Positions 36,455 to 44,843 of a stretch of 64,000 nt of DNA are shown here, piece after piece. Source of the stretch: Flagellimonas yonaguniensis (GTDB lineage: Bacteria > Bacteroidota > Bacteroidia > Flavobacteriales > Flavobacteriaceae); NCBI RefSeq assembly GCF_029193885.1, contig NZ_JARFVB010000011.1:1-64000 (forward strand), given 5' to 3'. Under the pieces are notes generated by a model that did no database searches, was not told where the DNA came from, and saw only the letters and a list, made by a program, of their open reading frames with translations. Each line of letters starts with the position of its first letter. The first letter of the stretch is position 1. The translations under genes and the position numbers were made by a program.

Positions 36455-37438
36455 TTAGATTTTATCAGAGAAATCAAAATTATATTCTTTATTCAAATAT
36501 TTAATTTCATCACGGTAAGTTTTAATTAAATATTCTTTTACCTCTTTTGGAATTTGCCCTTTGGACGTGGGGTAAACAACTTCTTTAACTTCGTCTCCAA
36601 TATAACTATCAGCTACTTTAACATCAAGAAAATTAAATACTTCTTTAAGTAATTCTACTGGCCTATCAGAGACATCGGAAAAACGACCAATATGAAGATT
36701 ACCCTGCTTTAAATATTTTGACCAGTTTTTAATCTGTACAGAATAGAATCCACATTTCTTTGGAAAACCTCCCTCTAAAAATTCTATGATTTCATCGTTT
36801 GAAACATTCTTGAATTCTCTGTTTGGAATTTTCACTAAGTCCTTAATCGCATGGGACCAGGCCCTATCCAATGGGTTTCGAATCATAAGGATAACCTTGA
36901 TATCAGGGTTTAACTTTACAATTTCATCAATTATCTCTTCATCCAAGACAGCATAAGAGGCCGTACATTCGCCTATTATTTGTGGTTTGTAAGATTTTCC
37001 TGTTATTTTTTTCATCCTCATGCCCCGTTTCCAGTATATGAAGGAGTTCATCTTAAAAAAACTAAGATACCATTCCAATCGGTGGGCATGATACTTCCTT
37101 GTAATCAAAAAATCAAAGTAAATCACTTTTAATAATTCACGAAAAACCCTTGACAATCCAACAGTGCTTATATTATTAAGACTACGTCTGAAATACTCAT
37201 GAAAAAGCGAAAATCTTCTGTTCTTCTTTCTTAATCTATTAAAATAATATATTTCCTTAGGAATCGCTATACCTAGTTCTGGATGAAAAGTTAAGTTTTC
37301 AGCAAGCCATGAAGTTCCAGTTCGCTGGGGCCCCACAATTAAAAAATCTGGAAAATTACCTTTTATATCTTTCTTCTTGGATGCAAATGATACATACTTG
37401 AATTTTGCTTGTTCCTGTGGGGTCAACCTTATTTTCAT
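36455..37438 (-). CDS. PAPS-dependent sulfotransferase
   Basis: A 327-residue protein with the sulfotransferase 5'-phosphosulfate loop VGPQRTGTSW (about 35-44) and the 3'-phosphate-binding region IRNPLDRAWSHAI (about 185-197). There is no signal peptide, so it should act in the cytosol, transferring sulfate from PAPS to a hydroxyl of a sugar or lipid-linked unit. It lies convergent at the right end of the polymer locus and may be regulated apart from it. Sulfation of the exopolysaccharide is inferred from position; no PAPS synthesis genes are in the window. Confidence 0.88.
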   Translation of the reverse strand: MKIRLTPQEQAKFKYVSFASKKKDIKGNFPDFLIVGPQRTGTSWLAENLTFHPELGIAIPKEIYYFNRLRKKNRRFSLFHEYFRRSLNNISTVGLSRVFRELLKVIYFDFLITRKYHAHRLEWYLSFFKMNSFIYWKRGMRMKKITGKSYKPQIIGECTASYAVLDEEIIDEIVKLNPDIKVILMIRNPLDRAWSHAIKDLVKIPNREFKNVSNDEIIEFLEGGFPKKCGFYSVQIKNWSKYLKQGNLHIGRFSDVSDRPVELLKEVFNFLDVKVADSYIGDEVKEVVYPTSKGQIPKEVKEYLIKTYRDEIKYLNKEYNFDFSDKI

Positions 37439-37555
37439 ACTATACTTTTATATTGTGCTACATACTGAGGTGCAAACACATGAAACTAAACCCTTAAATT
37501 TTGATGTTTTTATTTTCAAGTTAATCGTTAACGACTAGCTTAATTATGGTTAATC

Positions 37556-38728
37556 CTAATTCCAAATCACTTGGAAATCAGACCTCCTATTCTTTGAATG
37601 CTGCTCCTCGGTACAGCGCACCCCATCCGCACATTCATTTGTCAGCTGGGTTTCGCCAAATGCCTCATGACTGATTCTATCTTCGGATATTCCTTTGGAA
37701 ATCACATAACCCACAGTTCGTTCAGCCCTTCGCTCCGATAGCCATTGGTTGTATTTTTTGGTTCCTCTTGAATCGGTATGCGCTGTTACTTTAATGGTCA
37801 AATTAGGTTCATCTTCCATAATAACAACCAACTGATCCAACAATTCTTTATCTTTTGAAGTCAAGTAAGAGGAATTGAGTTTAAAGTATACATTCCCCAA
37901 CTCATTGATTTTATTTTGAAGTTTAGCCCTCCTGGCTTCTTCTGCTTCTCTTTTAGCCTTCTCCGCAGCGGCCAATTCAGCTGCTTCTTTCTCTTTTTGT
38001 AGCCGTTCTGCCAACAATCTTGCTTCCTCTTCGGCCTTGGCAATGGAGTCTTGAACCCTTTTTTGTTCTTTTTCCATTTCTTGCAACAAAGCCAACTTCT
38101 CTTCCCCTTTTCTGGAAAGTCCTTTTTCAACATCAAACCTGTAAGCAACACCAACAGCATGCTGAATATGGTTTGTAGCATTTTCGGTATCCATGGCCCA
38201 TTTCCCTGTAGAGTTGAAATCCATTCCCCAATGATCGGAAAACCATGTTCTGAAACCTAAAACGGCATTGTAAGTTCCCCTACCCTGGTTGTTGGCATCT
38301 GTATATCCAGCACCAATTCCTACGTATGGGTCAAAAAAACCGGTCTCTCCCAAAATCATGTTCAAATCGTAGCTCACTCTAAAATCAAATCCATAGTAAT
38401 CCACATCTTCTTGCATGACCACTTTATCTACGATTTTGCCTTCCTTGTACTGGTTATAGCTTCCAATCGCCTCCAGACCAATACCACTTTTAAAGTATCG
38501 GCCTATACTTACCCGAGATGGGTATGGAGCTATATTCCAAGCACCATCAAAATCGAAAAGCCTATTGAATTCATGTCCTGAGTCATCCACAGCATTGGCT
38601 CCAACGGTAACCAACCAGTAGCTTTGTACAATACTGTCCTTTTTGGTCAATTCTAGGTCTTGGGCAAAAGTCAAAGCATAGGAAAAAAATGCCATGACCA
38701 TCATGGTTAAAGGTTTTGAAATATTCAT
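37556..38728 (-). CDS. OmpA-family outer-membrane protein
   Basis: A 390-residue protein with signal peptide (to about residue 22, LTFAQ), an N-terminal eight-strand-like beta-barrel (about 35-200), a Glu/Lys/Ala-rich coiled coil (about 205-270) and a C-terminal OmpA peptidoglycan-binding domain. The last has VTAHTDSRGTKKYNQWLSERRAE and ends NRRSDFQVIWN. It links outer membrane and cell wall. It is preceded on its strand by a -7 element at 38755-38762 and is probably monocistronic. Confidence 0.92.
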   Translation of the reverse strand: MNISKPLTMMVMAFFSYALTFAQDLELTKKDSIVQSYWLVTVGANAVDDSGHEFNRLFDFDGAWNIAPYPSRVSIGRYFKSGIGLEAIGSYNQYKEGKIVDKVVMQEDVDYYGFDFRVSYDLNMILGETGFFDPYVGIGAGYTDANNQGRGTYNAVLGFRTWFSDHWGMDFNSTGKWAMDTENATNHIQHAVGVAYRFDVEKGLSRKGEEKLALLQEMEKEQKRVQDSIAKAEEEARLLAERLQKEKEAAELAAAEKAKREAEEARRAKLQNKINELGNVYFKLNSSYLTSKDKELLDQLVVIMEDEPNLTIKVTAHTDSRGTKKYNQWLSERRAERTVGYVISKGISEDRISHEAFGETQLTNECADGVRCTEEQHSKNRRSDFQVIWN

Positions 38729-38754
38729 TTTATTCGATTTGAGGTTATCGACTT

Positions 38755-38762
38755 CAAATCTA
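38755..38762 (-). promoter_or_regulatory. Bacteroidota -7 element of the OmpA-family gene
   Basis: On the minus strand this reads TAGATTTG, an exact TAnnTTTG match, 26 bases before the ATG at 38728. The nearest upstream TTG is only 12 bases away (38775-38777), so the -33 element is uncertain. Confidence 0.45.
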
Positions 38763-38842
38763 TATGATGCTTTTCAAAAATAGAACTTTGCCCCTCAAAG
38801 TGCGTTTATTTTCGATAACAGGTAACAACTATCATAAAAGTC

Positions 38843-39310
38843 CTATTTATCAACTTTTTGAAAAGTGAAGGGCTTATCGACCAACGGTAATTTGTACAGG
38901 TAAAATGGATAGTAAATGGGTTGAACCATTATTTCTCCGCTTTTTTCTTCTTCCACAACCTCCAAGGCAATCAAAATTTCTTCATCACTTTCCTTTAATT
39001 GGGATAAAATCGGTGTTTTTTCTCCTTTTTGTTCGCCCAAGCAGATCAAAACCAACATATCCTTGGAAAAATCCACCATGGGAACGGGCAGTCCAGGTTT
39101 ACGTGTTTTATTGATTTCCCTATAAAATTTATTCAAGGATTTTGCATCCCGTATGACCCGTGCTTCAAAAGAATCAATATTGGTAAAACTATCATGATCC
39201 AACAATACCATATCTTCCATGGGTTCTCCAACTAGTGTATGCCCATCTTTTTGGGCCTTGCAGGAAAGCAAGCAGGTCAATGCTATGAAAAATAGATGTC
39301 TAATGATCAA
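38843..39310 (-). CDS. PrcB-like lipoprotein
   Basis: A 155-residue protein with lipobox LLSC (Cys17) after a short hydrophobic stretch. The C-terminal half (VDFSKDMLVLICLGEQ, then an IMVQPIYYPFYLYKLP strand) resembles the PrcB C-terminal domain, named after a partner of the PrcA protease in treponemes; the match is moderate and no protease gene is adjacent. The start is a TTG at 39310 whose bases overlap the bshA stop (TTGA), suggesting coupled translation. Confidence 0.6.
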   Translation of the reverse strand: MIIRHLFFIALTCLLSCKAQKDGHTLVGEPMEDMVLLDHDSFTNIDSFEARVIRDAKSLNKFYREINKTRKPGLPVPMVDFSKDMLVLICLGEQKGEKTPILSQLKESDEEILIALEVVEEEKSGEIMVQPIYYPFYLYKLPLVDKPFTFQKVDK

Positions 39311-40449
39311 AAGGTGTTTTTGAAACGTGATTTGTAGGCTTTTTCATAAAGATCTTCATATAAAGGAAGAATGTGGACAATATCAAACTTGGATGCCACA
39401 TTGAAGGCATTTTTCTTGAACTTTTCCAAGGTATCATCATCCTTTAGGATTTCAATGGCTTTGCTGGCCATCGTCTCCACATCCCCAACATCGGCCAAAT
39501 AACCGGATACCCCGTCAATGTTCACTTCTGGGATACCTCCTGTATTACTGGAAATCACCGCCACTTTGTTGATCATGGCCTCCAATGCCGCCAATCCAAA
39601 GCTTTCGGTTTCCGAAGGCAAAAGAAACATATCGGAGAAACAAAGGATGCGATCGATCTCATTACTGTTTCCCAAGAACAGCACTTTATCCTTCAGTCCC
39701 AAGGAATCGCAGAGATCTTCTGCTTTTTCCTTTTCGGGCCCCTCACCTACCATAATCAGTTTTGCAGGCACTTCCTTTTGGATACGATTGAATATTTTAA
39801 TGACATCGGGAATACGCTTGACCTTCCTAAAGTTACTGATGTGCGTGATGATCCGCTCATCTTCCTTGGCCATCATTGTACGCTGGCAATCCGTGTAAGT
39901 ATTCTTGTATTTGGTGGTTTCGATAAAGTTGGGAATCACCTCTATTTCCTTTTCAATATCAAAAAGCTTTAAGGTATCCTTTTTCAAAGCTTCGGAAACT
40001 GAAGTTACCACATCGGATTTATTGATACTGAAGGTAACCGCTGGCTTATAGAATGGGTGTTTGCCCACTAAGGTAATATCCGTCCCGTGCAAGGTGGTAA
40101 TCATCGGAATAAAGATTCCATATTCCTGAAGCATCTTTTTGGCCATATAGCCTGCATAGGCATGGGGAATGGCATAATGCACATGCAACAGTTCAATATC
40201 GTACAGTTTGATGGTATCCACCAACTTGCTGGAAAGTGCCAGCTCATAAGGTTGATAATGGAACAAGGGATATTCGGGCACGTGTACCTCATGAAAATGG
40301 ATGTTGTTGCCCAAAAGCTCCAAACGAACAGGTTGACGATACGTGATAAAATGAACTTCGTGTCCCCGTTCTGCAAGGGCAATACCCAATTCCGTGGCCA
40401 CAACACCACTACCGCCAAAGGTTGGGTAACATACAATCGCTATTTTCAT
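39307..40449 (-). CDS. bshA: N-acetyl-alpha-D-glucosaminyl L-malate synthase
   Basis: A 380-residue GT4 enzyme that transfers GlcNAc from UDP-GlcNAc to L-malate, the first step of bacillithiol synthesis. The N-terminus MKIAIVCYPTFGGSGVVATE, LLHVHYAIPHA and TTLHGTDITLVG are the BshA signatures that separate it from capsule GT4 enzymes; ETESFGLAALEAM is the E-x7-E motif. Length is normal for BshA. It overlaps the PrcB-like gene by four bases. Confidence 0.96.
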   Translation of the reverse strand: MKIAIVCYPTFGGSGVVATELGIALAERGHEVHFITYRQPVRLELLGNNIHFHEVHVPEYPLFHYQPYELALSSKLVDTIKLYDIELLHVHYAIPHAYAGYMAKKMLQEYGIFIPMITTLHGTDITLVGKHPFYKPAVTFSINKSDVVTSVSEALKKDTLKLFDIEKEIEVIPNFIETTKYKNTYTDCQRTMMAKEDERIITHISNFRKVKRIPDVIKIFNRIQKEVPAKLIMVGEGPEKEKAEDLCDSLGLKDKVLFLGNSNEIDRILCFSDMFLLPSETESFGLAALEAMINKVAVISSNTGGIPEVNIDGVSGYLADVGDVETMASKAIEILKDDDTLEKFKKNAFNVASKFDIVHILPLYEDLYEKAYKSRFKNTF

Positions 40450-40478
40450 AAGAACAAATCTACTGCAATATTTTGTAC

Positions 40479-43391
40479 CTAATTGATAATGGAATCATAA
40501 ATGGCCTGCTGAATACGCGTTCGCAAACCAGATTTGATCAACAATGTATTGGTTGCAGACGGATAGGTTCGGTTGGAGAGAAACACATAAACAATTTCCT
40601 CATCGGGGTCTGCCCATGTATAGGTTCCGGTAAAACCACTATGTCCAAAACTATTTCTTGAAACACATCCGCAAGTCGGTCCTTTTTCTTCTAATTGAGG
40701 CTTATCAAAACCTACTCCCCTTCTCACATTTTTGTTACAGAAATAGCATGTATTGAATCGCTTTACCGTACGTGCATTAAAAAAACGCTCTCCACCATAA
40801 TAACCTCCCTGCAGATACATCTGCATGATCTTTGCCACCTCGTTGGCCGTGCTGAACAGTCCGGCATGGCCTCCTACACCCCCTTGCATGGCCGCTCCCA
40901 TATCATGGACATAGCCCTGCACCGTCTGATACCTATAATAGTCGTCCTCTTCGGAAGGAACTATCTCTTCTTTTGAAAATTTGTTCAATGGGTTAAACGT
41001 GGTCCGCTGTAATCCCATAGGTTTATACAAAAATTCATCGACCAACTCATTGATAGGTCTGTTATAGGTATTTTCTATGTACTCTTTGAACACGTAATAC
41101 CCTACATCACTATAACGATACCTATTGGACTTTAGGCTCTGCCTGCCAATTCTATTATAAATAGAATCCTTAAATGACCTTGTGAGATAGAGGTGTTCTG
41201 CAACCTTATACGGGAAAGCTTCTGATGGATTCTGTCTGTAAAATTCCGATGATGGCTTTCGTTCCTTGTTCAGGGTATCCAAGTAAAATGCAATCCAAGA
41301 AGGCAAACGTCCATAATGTGATAAGGCCTTAAGGACAGATACATCCTTTAAATCGGTATCAGCATACTCGGGAATCAAATCCTTGAAGGTATCGTTCAAA
41401 GTGATCTCCCCCTCCTCTTCCATCTTCATGATCATGGGCAGTGTGGACAATATCTTGGTCAAGGAAGCCAAATCATAAATGGATTCCTGTGTGATGCTAT
41501 CCTTGGATTGATAGGTAGGCTTACCAAAATTCTTGTTGTAAATTACCTTACCTCTTCTCGCAATCAACACCTGTGCTCCAGGAAACATCAAAGAATCCAA
41601 TCCGTGTTGTACGAGTGTATCTACTTCGGCCAACATTTCAGAGCTCATGCCCACACGTTCAGGAACACTGTACCCCATGCGTTGTATGGGTTTCACGCCC
41701 ACTCCCGTTCCCACGGGAAACTCTCCATGGGCCGATACGGGCAATTTTCCTGTTGCTCCAATGGCTCCAAAAATTACCTCGGCTACTTTTTCCTGTGCAA
41801 TTTCACTGTTCTGATAGCCCACCACTACTCCATCCATGGTATCAAAATTTAGGATATCCAGCAAGGCATACGGTCTGGCAAAAAGGGCTAAAATCGTGTT
41901 GCTGGTACGTAATCGTGATATCTCCTCCAACCAAAAAAGCTCATTTTTGGAGAATTTATAGCCCTTCCATGGGCTGGAATTATCTTTATGGAAGCCAATG
42001 ATCACCAAATTATAATTAGCCAATTCCTTCTTGTACTCGGCAATATCCTTGGCCTTGATATGGGTTACTTTGAAATAATTGTTCAGTGATTCATGGAAAA
42101 CGGCACCGGAATCATCCCCAAAATGCACATAGGCTATTTTCTTGTTGTCCAATTTTTTGATGGGCATCAAGGAGAAGTTGTTCTTGGCAACGGTAATGGC
42201 CCCTTCAATGGCCTCCTCATAGACGACGTCATTCTCAATTCCATTTAAATCCTCAAGCAGATGTTCCAAATCCACCGGCTGATAATTGTAAAGGCCTACC
42301 TTGTACTTGGCCATCAATATTTTTTTGACGGATTCAGCCAAACGTTCCTCTGTAATCACACCTTCATTGTAGGCCTGCACAAAGGTTGTTTTGGCCTTGA
42401 GTACATTTTCAGGCATCAAGAGCATATCGTTTCCTGCCAAAAACGCTTCCAGTTCCACTTTTCCCTCAGGAGCGAACTCAGAGACCGCTTTCATGTTCAG
42501 GGCATCGGTAATGACCAAACCTTCAAAGCCCATTTGGTTTTTCAATAGGCCGGTCACAATGCTTTCTGACAAGGTTGAGGGATGTCCTTCCCTACTTTCC
42601 AGACTCGGCACATCCAAATGGGCCACCATGGTGGAGCTCAGACCCGCTTCCATTGCTTTTTTGAAGGGATACAGTTCTATGGAGTCCAGTCGTTCCAAGG
42701 AGGAGTTGATGATGGGCAAGGATTTATGGGAGTCCGTTGCGGTGTCTCCATGGCCTGGAAAATGCTTGCCACTCGAGAGCACCCCGGACTTTTCCATACC
42801 ACGGATAAAAGCACGTCCCTTTTCGGCCACATTTTTTGGGTCCTCGCCAAACGAACGGTTACCGATAATCGGGTTTTGTGGATTGTTATTGACATCCAGA
42901 TCGGGTGCAAAGTTGATATGAATTCCCAGACGCTTGGCGTGTTTTCCTATCTGATACCCCACTTTTTCCACAATGGTACTGTCCTGAATGGCCCCCAAGG
43001 TCATGTTCCAAGGAAAAGCATAAGTGGAATCCAAACGCATGGCCATGCCCCACTCGGCATCAGAACCAATCAACAAAGGTACTTTGGAAGCCGCTTGGTA
43101 TTCGTTTGTCAATGTTGCCTGTTGGACAGGTCCTCCCACCAAAAAAATAACCCCTCCAATACCTTCTTCCTTAACGAGGTCCCTGACCCTATCGGTGGCC
43201 GTCCTACCCTGATTGGATGCAACGCTCACCATAAACAATTGTCCGATCCGTTCCTCAAGCGAGAGATTCGCATAACGATTTTCGACCCAAGCCATCTGGG
43301 CCACGGAATCTTTAACGACCAATGGGTTATATTGTCCAAAGGTTTGCAAACAAATACACAGTAAAAGGGTGAGGAAAAGGTTTATCCGCAT
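40479..43391 (-). CDS. GH3 beta-N-acetylglucosaminidase fused to a class C beta-lactamase-like serine hydrolase
   Basis: A 970-residue protein with a signal peptide (to about residue 19, LQTFGQ). The N-terminal GH3 domain (about 45-370) has the NagZ-type KHFPGHGDT (about 207-215) and the VITDALNMKAV nucleophile region (about 290-300); a GH3-associated domain follows. The C-terminal domain (about 590-960) is a serine hydrolase with SLTK (about 642-645), a YSD in place of YxN, and HSGFTG near the end. It should act in the periplasm on cell-wall muropeptides. This two-domain form is known in Bacteroidota; here both catalytic motifs look intact. It starts 30 bases upstream of bshA on the same strand. 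Confidence 0.93.
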   Translation of the reverse strand: MRINLFLTLLLCICLQTFGQYNPLVVKDSVAQMAWVENRYANLSLEERIGQLFMVSVASNQGRTATDRVRDLVKEEGIGGVIFLVGGPVQQATLTNEYQAASKVPLLIGSDAEWGMAMRLDSTYAFPWNMTLGAIQDSTIVEKVGYQIGKHAKRLGIHINFAPDLDVNNNPQNPIIGNRSFGEDPKNVAEKGRAFIRGMEKSGVLSSGKHFPGHGDTATDSHKSLPIINSSLERLDSIELYPFKKAMEAGLSSTMVAHLDVPSLESREGHPSTLSESIVTGLLKNQMGFEGLVITDALNMKAVSEFAPEGKVELEAFLAGNDMLLMPENVLKAKTTFVQAYNEGVITEERLAESVKKILMAKYKVGLYNYQPVDLEHLLEDLNGIENDVVYEEAIEGAITVAKNNFSLMPIKKLDNKKIAYVHFGDDSGAVFHESLNNYFKVTHIKAKDIAEYKKELANYNLVIIGFHKDNSSPWKGYKFSKNELFWLEEISRLRTSNTILALFARPYALLDILNFDTMDGVVVGYQNSEIAQEKVAEVIFGAIGATGKLPVSAHGEFPVGTGVGVKPIQRMGYSVPERVGMSSEMLAEVDTLVQHGLDSLMFPGAQVLIARRGKVIYNKNFGKPTYQSKDSITQESIYDLASLTKILSTLPMIMKMEEEGEITLNDTFKDLIPEYADTDLKDVSVLKALSHYGRLPSWIAFYLDTLNKERKPSSEFYRQNPSEAFPYKVAEHLYLTRSFKDSIYNRIGRQSLKSNRYRYSDVGYYVFKEYIENTYNRPINELVDEFLYKPMGLQRTTFNPLNKFSKEEIVPSEEDDYYRYQTVQGYVHDMGAAMQGGVGGHAGLFSTANEVAKIMQMYLQGGYYGGERFFNARTVKRFNTCYFCNKNVRRGVGFDKPQLEEKGPTCGCVSRNSFGHSGFTGTYTWADPDEEIVYVFLSNRTYPSATNTLLIKSGLRTRIQQAIYDSIIN

Positions 43392-43482
43392 AAATATCGT
43401 GTCTATGACCTGAACTTAGTGCCAATAAAAATATTGCATTTCATCGAAGAATGTATGCAAATTAAGATAAATTAAATGTTTA

Positions 43483-43977
43483 CTATACAAATCTGGAGTG
43501 CCAGCTTTCACTCGCTGGAACCTCCCAATTCTCTAAATATTCTTGTTTGGTCGCTACCAAGTTGTTGAACACAATGGTATTTGCCGATACGGATTTGGCC
43601 TTGGCCATCTTTTTGAAATCCTTTAAGGGTTTGTAAGCGATATACTCCCCTTGCTTGAAGGAAACGTTCATCCTATCCAACAGTTCGACATTGTACTTTT
43701 GCTCCAAACTTTGAATGAAGTGCACAGAAGCATCAATGGAACAACCTGATGCACTGGCATTGGTCTGGTCCAATCCGATTACAATAAAGCGCTTGTATTT
43801 TATTTCAAAGCCCGCATGCAGATCACTGCCGTGGGCCGTCCATTCCTTTAGGAATGCCGTTAGGCTCTCCTCCAACTCCTGTAGTTCTTCCTCGGTAAAA
43901 CTCCTATTGGCCTGATAGATCCAAATTCTGGAGTGTTCGGGCAATTCATTAAAATCCGCTAGCATATTTTTTTTCAT
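43483..43977 (-). CDS. Conserved hypothetical protein, about 164 residues
   Basis: A soluble protein whose conserved part begins MLADFNELPEHSRIWIYQANRSFT. I chose the ATG at 43977; an upstream in-frame start at 44079 would translate the repeat element at 43981-44025 and overlap the CCG gene. The visible conserved blocks are FLKEWTAHGSDL, ASGCSIDASVHFIQ and GEYIAYKPL. Bacteroidota homologs are often labelled ABC transporter ATPase, but no Walker A, signature or Walker B motif is present, so that label is not supported. It follows the Fe-S genes on the same strand. Function unknown. Confidence 0.8.
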   Translation of the reverse strand: MKKNMLADFNELPEHSRIWIYQANRSFTEEELQELEESLTAFLKEWTAHGSDLHAGFEIKYKRFIVIGLDQTNASASGCSIDASVHFIQSLEQKYNVELLDRMNVSFKQGEYIAYKPLKDFKKMAKAKSVSANTIVFNNLVATKQEYLENWEVPASESWHSRFV

Positions 43978-43980
43978 TTT

Positions 43981-44025
43981 GGTCTCGACTGCGCCTGTCT
44001 GCCGACAAAGGCAGGCTCGACCTGA
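43981..44025. repeat. REP-like palindromic element
   Basis: A G/C-rich island in an A/T-rich gap. The outer arms TCTCGACTGCGC and GCTCGACC flank an inner imperfect palindrome, GCCTGTCTGCC / GGCAGGC. Short palindromes built around CGACTGCGC and CTCGACC arms are common dispersed elements in flavobacterial genomes (from memory, not checked). Confidence 0.5.
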
Positions 44026-44041
44026 TATTTGTAAATTCAAT

Positions 44042-44833
44042 CTATAACCCTTGGGAGTTCGCCAATACTTCGGCCACATCCAAAACGGTTACACTATCTT
44101 CTTTCTCGTGGGCCTTGATACCATCGGTCATCATCGTATTGCAATAAGGGCATCCCGTGGCAATGATATTTGGGCTGGTCTCCAGCGCATCCTTTGTACG
44201 CAATACATTCACGTCCATATCCCCTTTTTCGGGTTCTTTGAACATTTGGGCCCCTCCCGCTCCACAACATAGGGCGGTTTTTTTGTGGCGTTTCATTTCC
44301 ACCAGCTCGGCATTGGATTTGGCGAGGACTTCCCTAGGCGCATCAAAAACGGAATTGGCCCTTCCCAAATAGCAAGGGTCGTGAAAAGTGATTCGTTTGC
44401 CCTTATATCCATCCCCTGACAGGGTCAGTCGGCCATTGTCGATTAATTCTTTAAGATATTGTGTATGGTGGACCACATCGTAGTTGCCGCCCAGACCGGG
44501 ATATTCATTTTTAATGGTGTTGAACGAATGTGGATCACAGGTCACTATTCTTTTGATTTCATAACCGTTCAACAGTTCAATGTTCATCATGGCCTGCATC
44601 TGGAACAAAAATTCATTCCCTGCTCTTTTAGCCACATCCCCCGTGGAACTTTCCTCGGTACCCAAAACGGCGAAATCCACAGCGGCCTTGTTCAATAATT
44701 TCACAAAGGCCTTGGTTATTTTTTTGGCACGATCATCATAACTGCCGGCAGAACCCACCCAAAACAATATTTCTGGCTGTTTTCCTTCTGCCATAAACTC
44801 CTGCATGGTCTTGACCTTCAATTGTTCGCTCAT
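44042..44833 (-). CDS. CCG-domain (Fe-S)-binding oxidoreductase subunit
   Basis: A 263-residue soluble protein of the heterodisulfide-reductase B / LutA class, which normally has two Cys-rich CCG domains. The C-terminal domain is intact: HDPCYLGR (about 151-158), LCCGAGG (about 188-194) and GCPYCNTM (about 227-234). In the N-terminal domain the usual cysteines are replaced: GSAGSYDDR where relatives have GC, ESSTGD where relatives have CCGD or CTGD, and TCDPHSFNT where relatives have CPH. It begins 10 bases after the membrane Fe-S gene, its likely electron partner. Confidence 0.88.
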   Translation of the reverse strand: MSEQLKVKTMQEFMAEGKQPEILFWVGSAGSYDDRAKKITKAFVKLLNKAAVDFAVLGTEESSTGDVAKRAGNEFLFQMQAMMNIELLNGYEIKRIVTCDPHSFNTIKNEYPGLGGNYDVVHHTQYLKELIDNGRLTLSGDGYKGKRITFHDPCYLGRANSVFDAPREVLAKSNAELVEMKRHKKTALCCGAGGAQMFKEPEKGDMDVNVLRTKDALETSPNIIATGCPYCNTMMTDGIKAHEKEDSVTVLDVAEVLANSQGL

Positions 44834-44843
44834 CCCTCTTGAT

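Noticed and set aside
40455-40462. Exact TAnnTTTG match (TAGATTTG) before bshA
   Set aside because: Only five bases from the ATG, so transcription would start at or inside the start codon; likely chance.
43978-44079. Longer N-terminus of the 164-residue protein
   Set aside because: It would translate the REP-like repeat and overlap the CCG gene; the conserved part starts at 43977.
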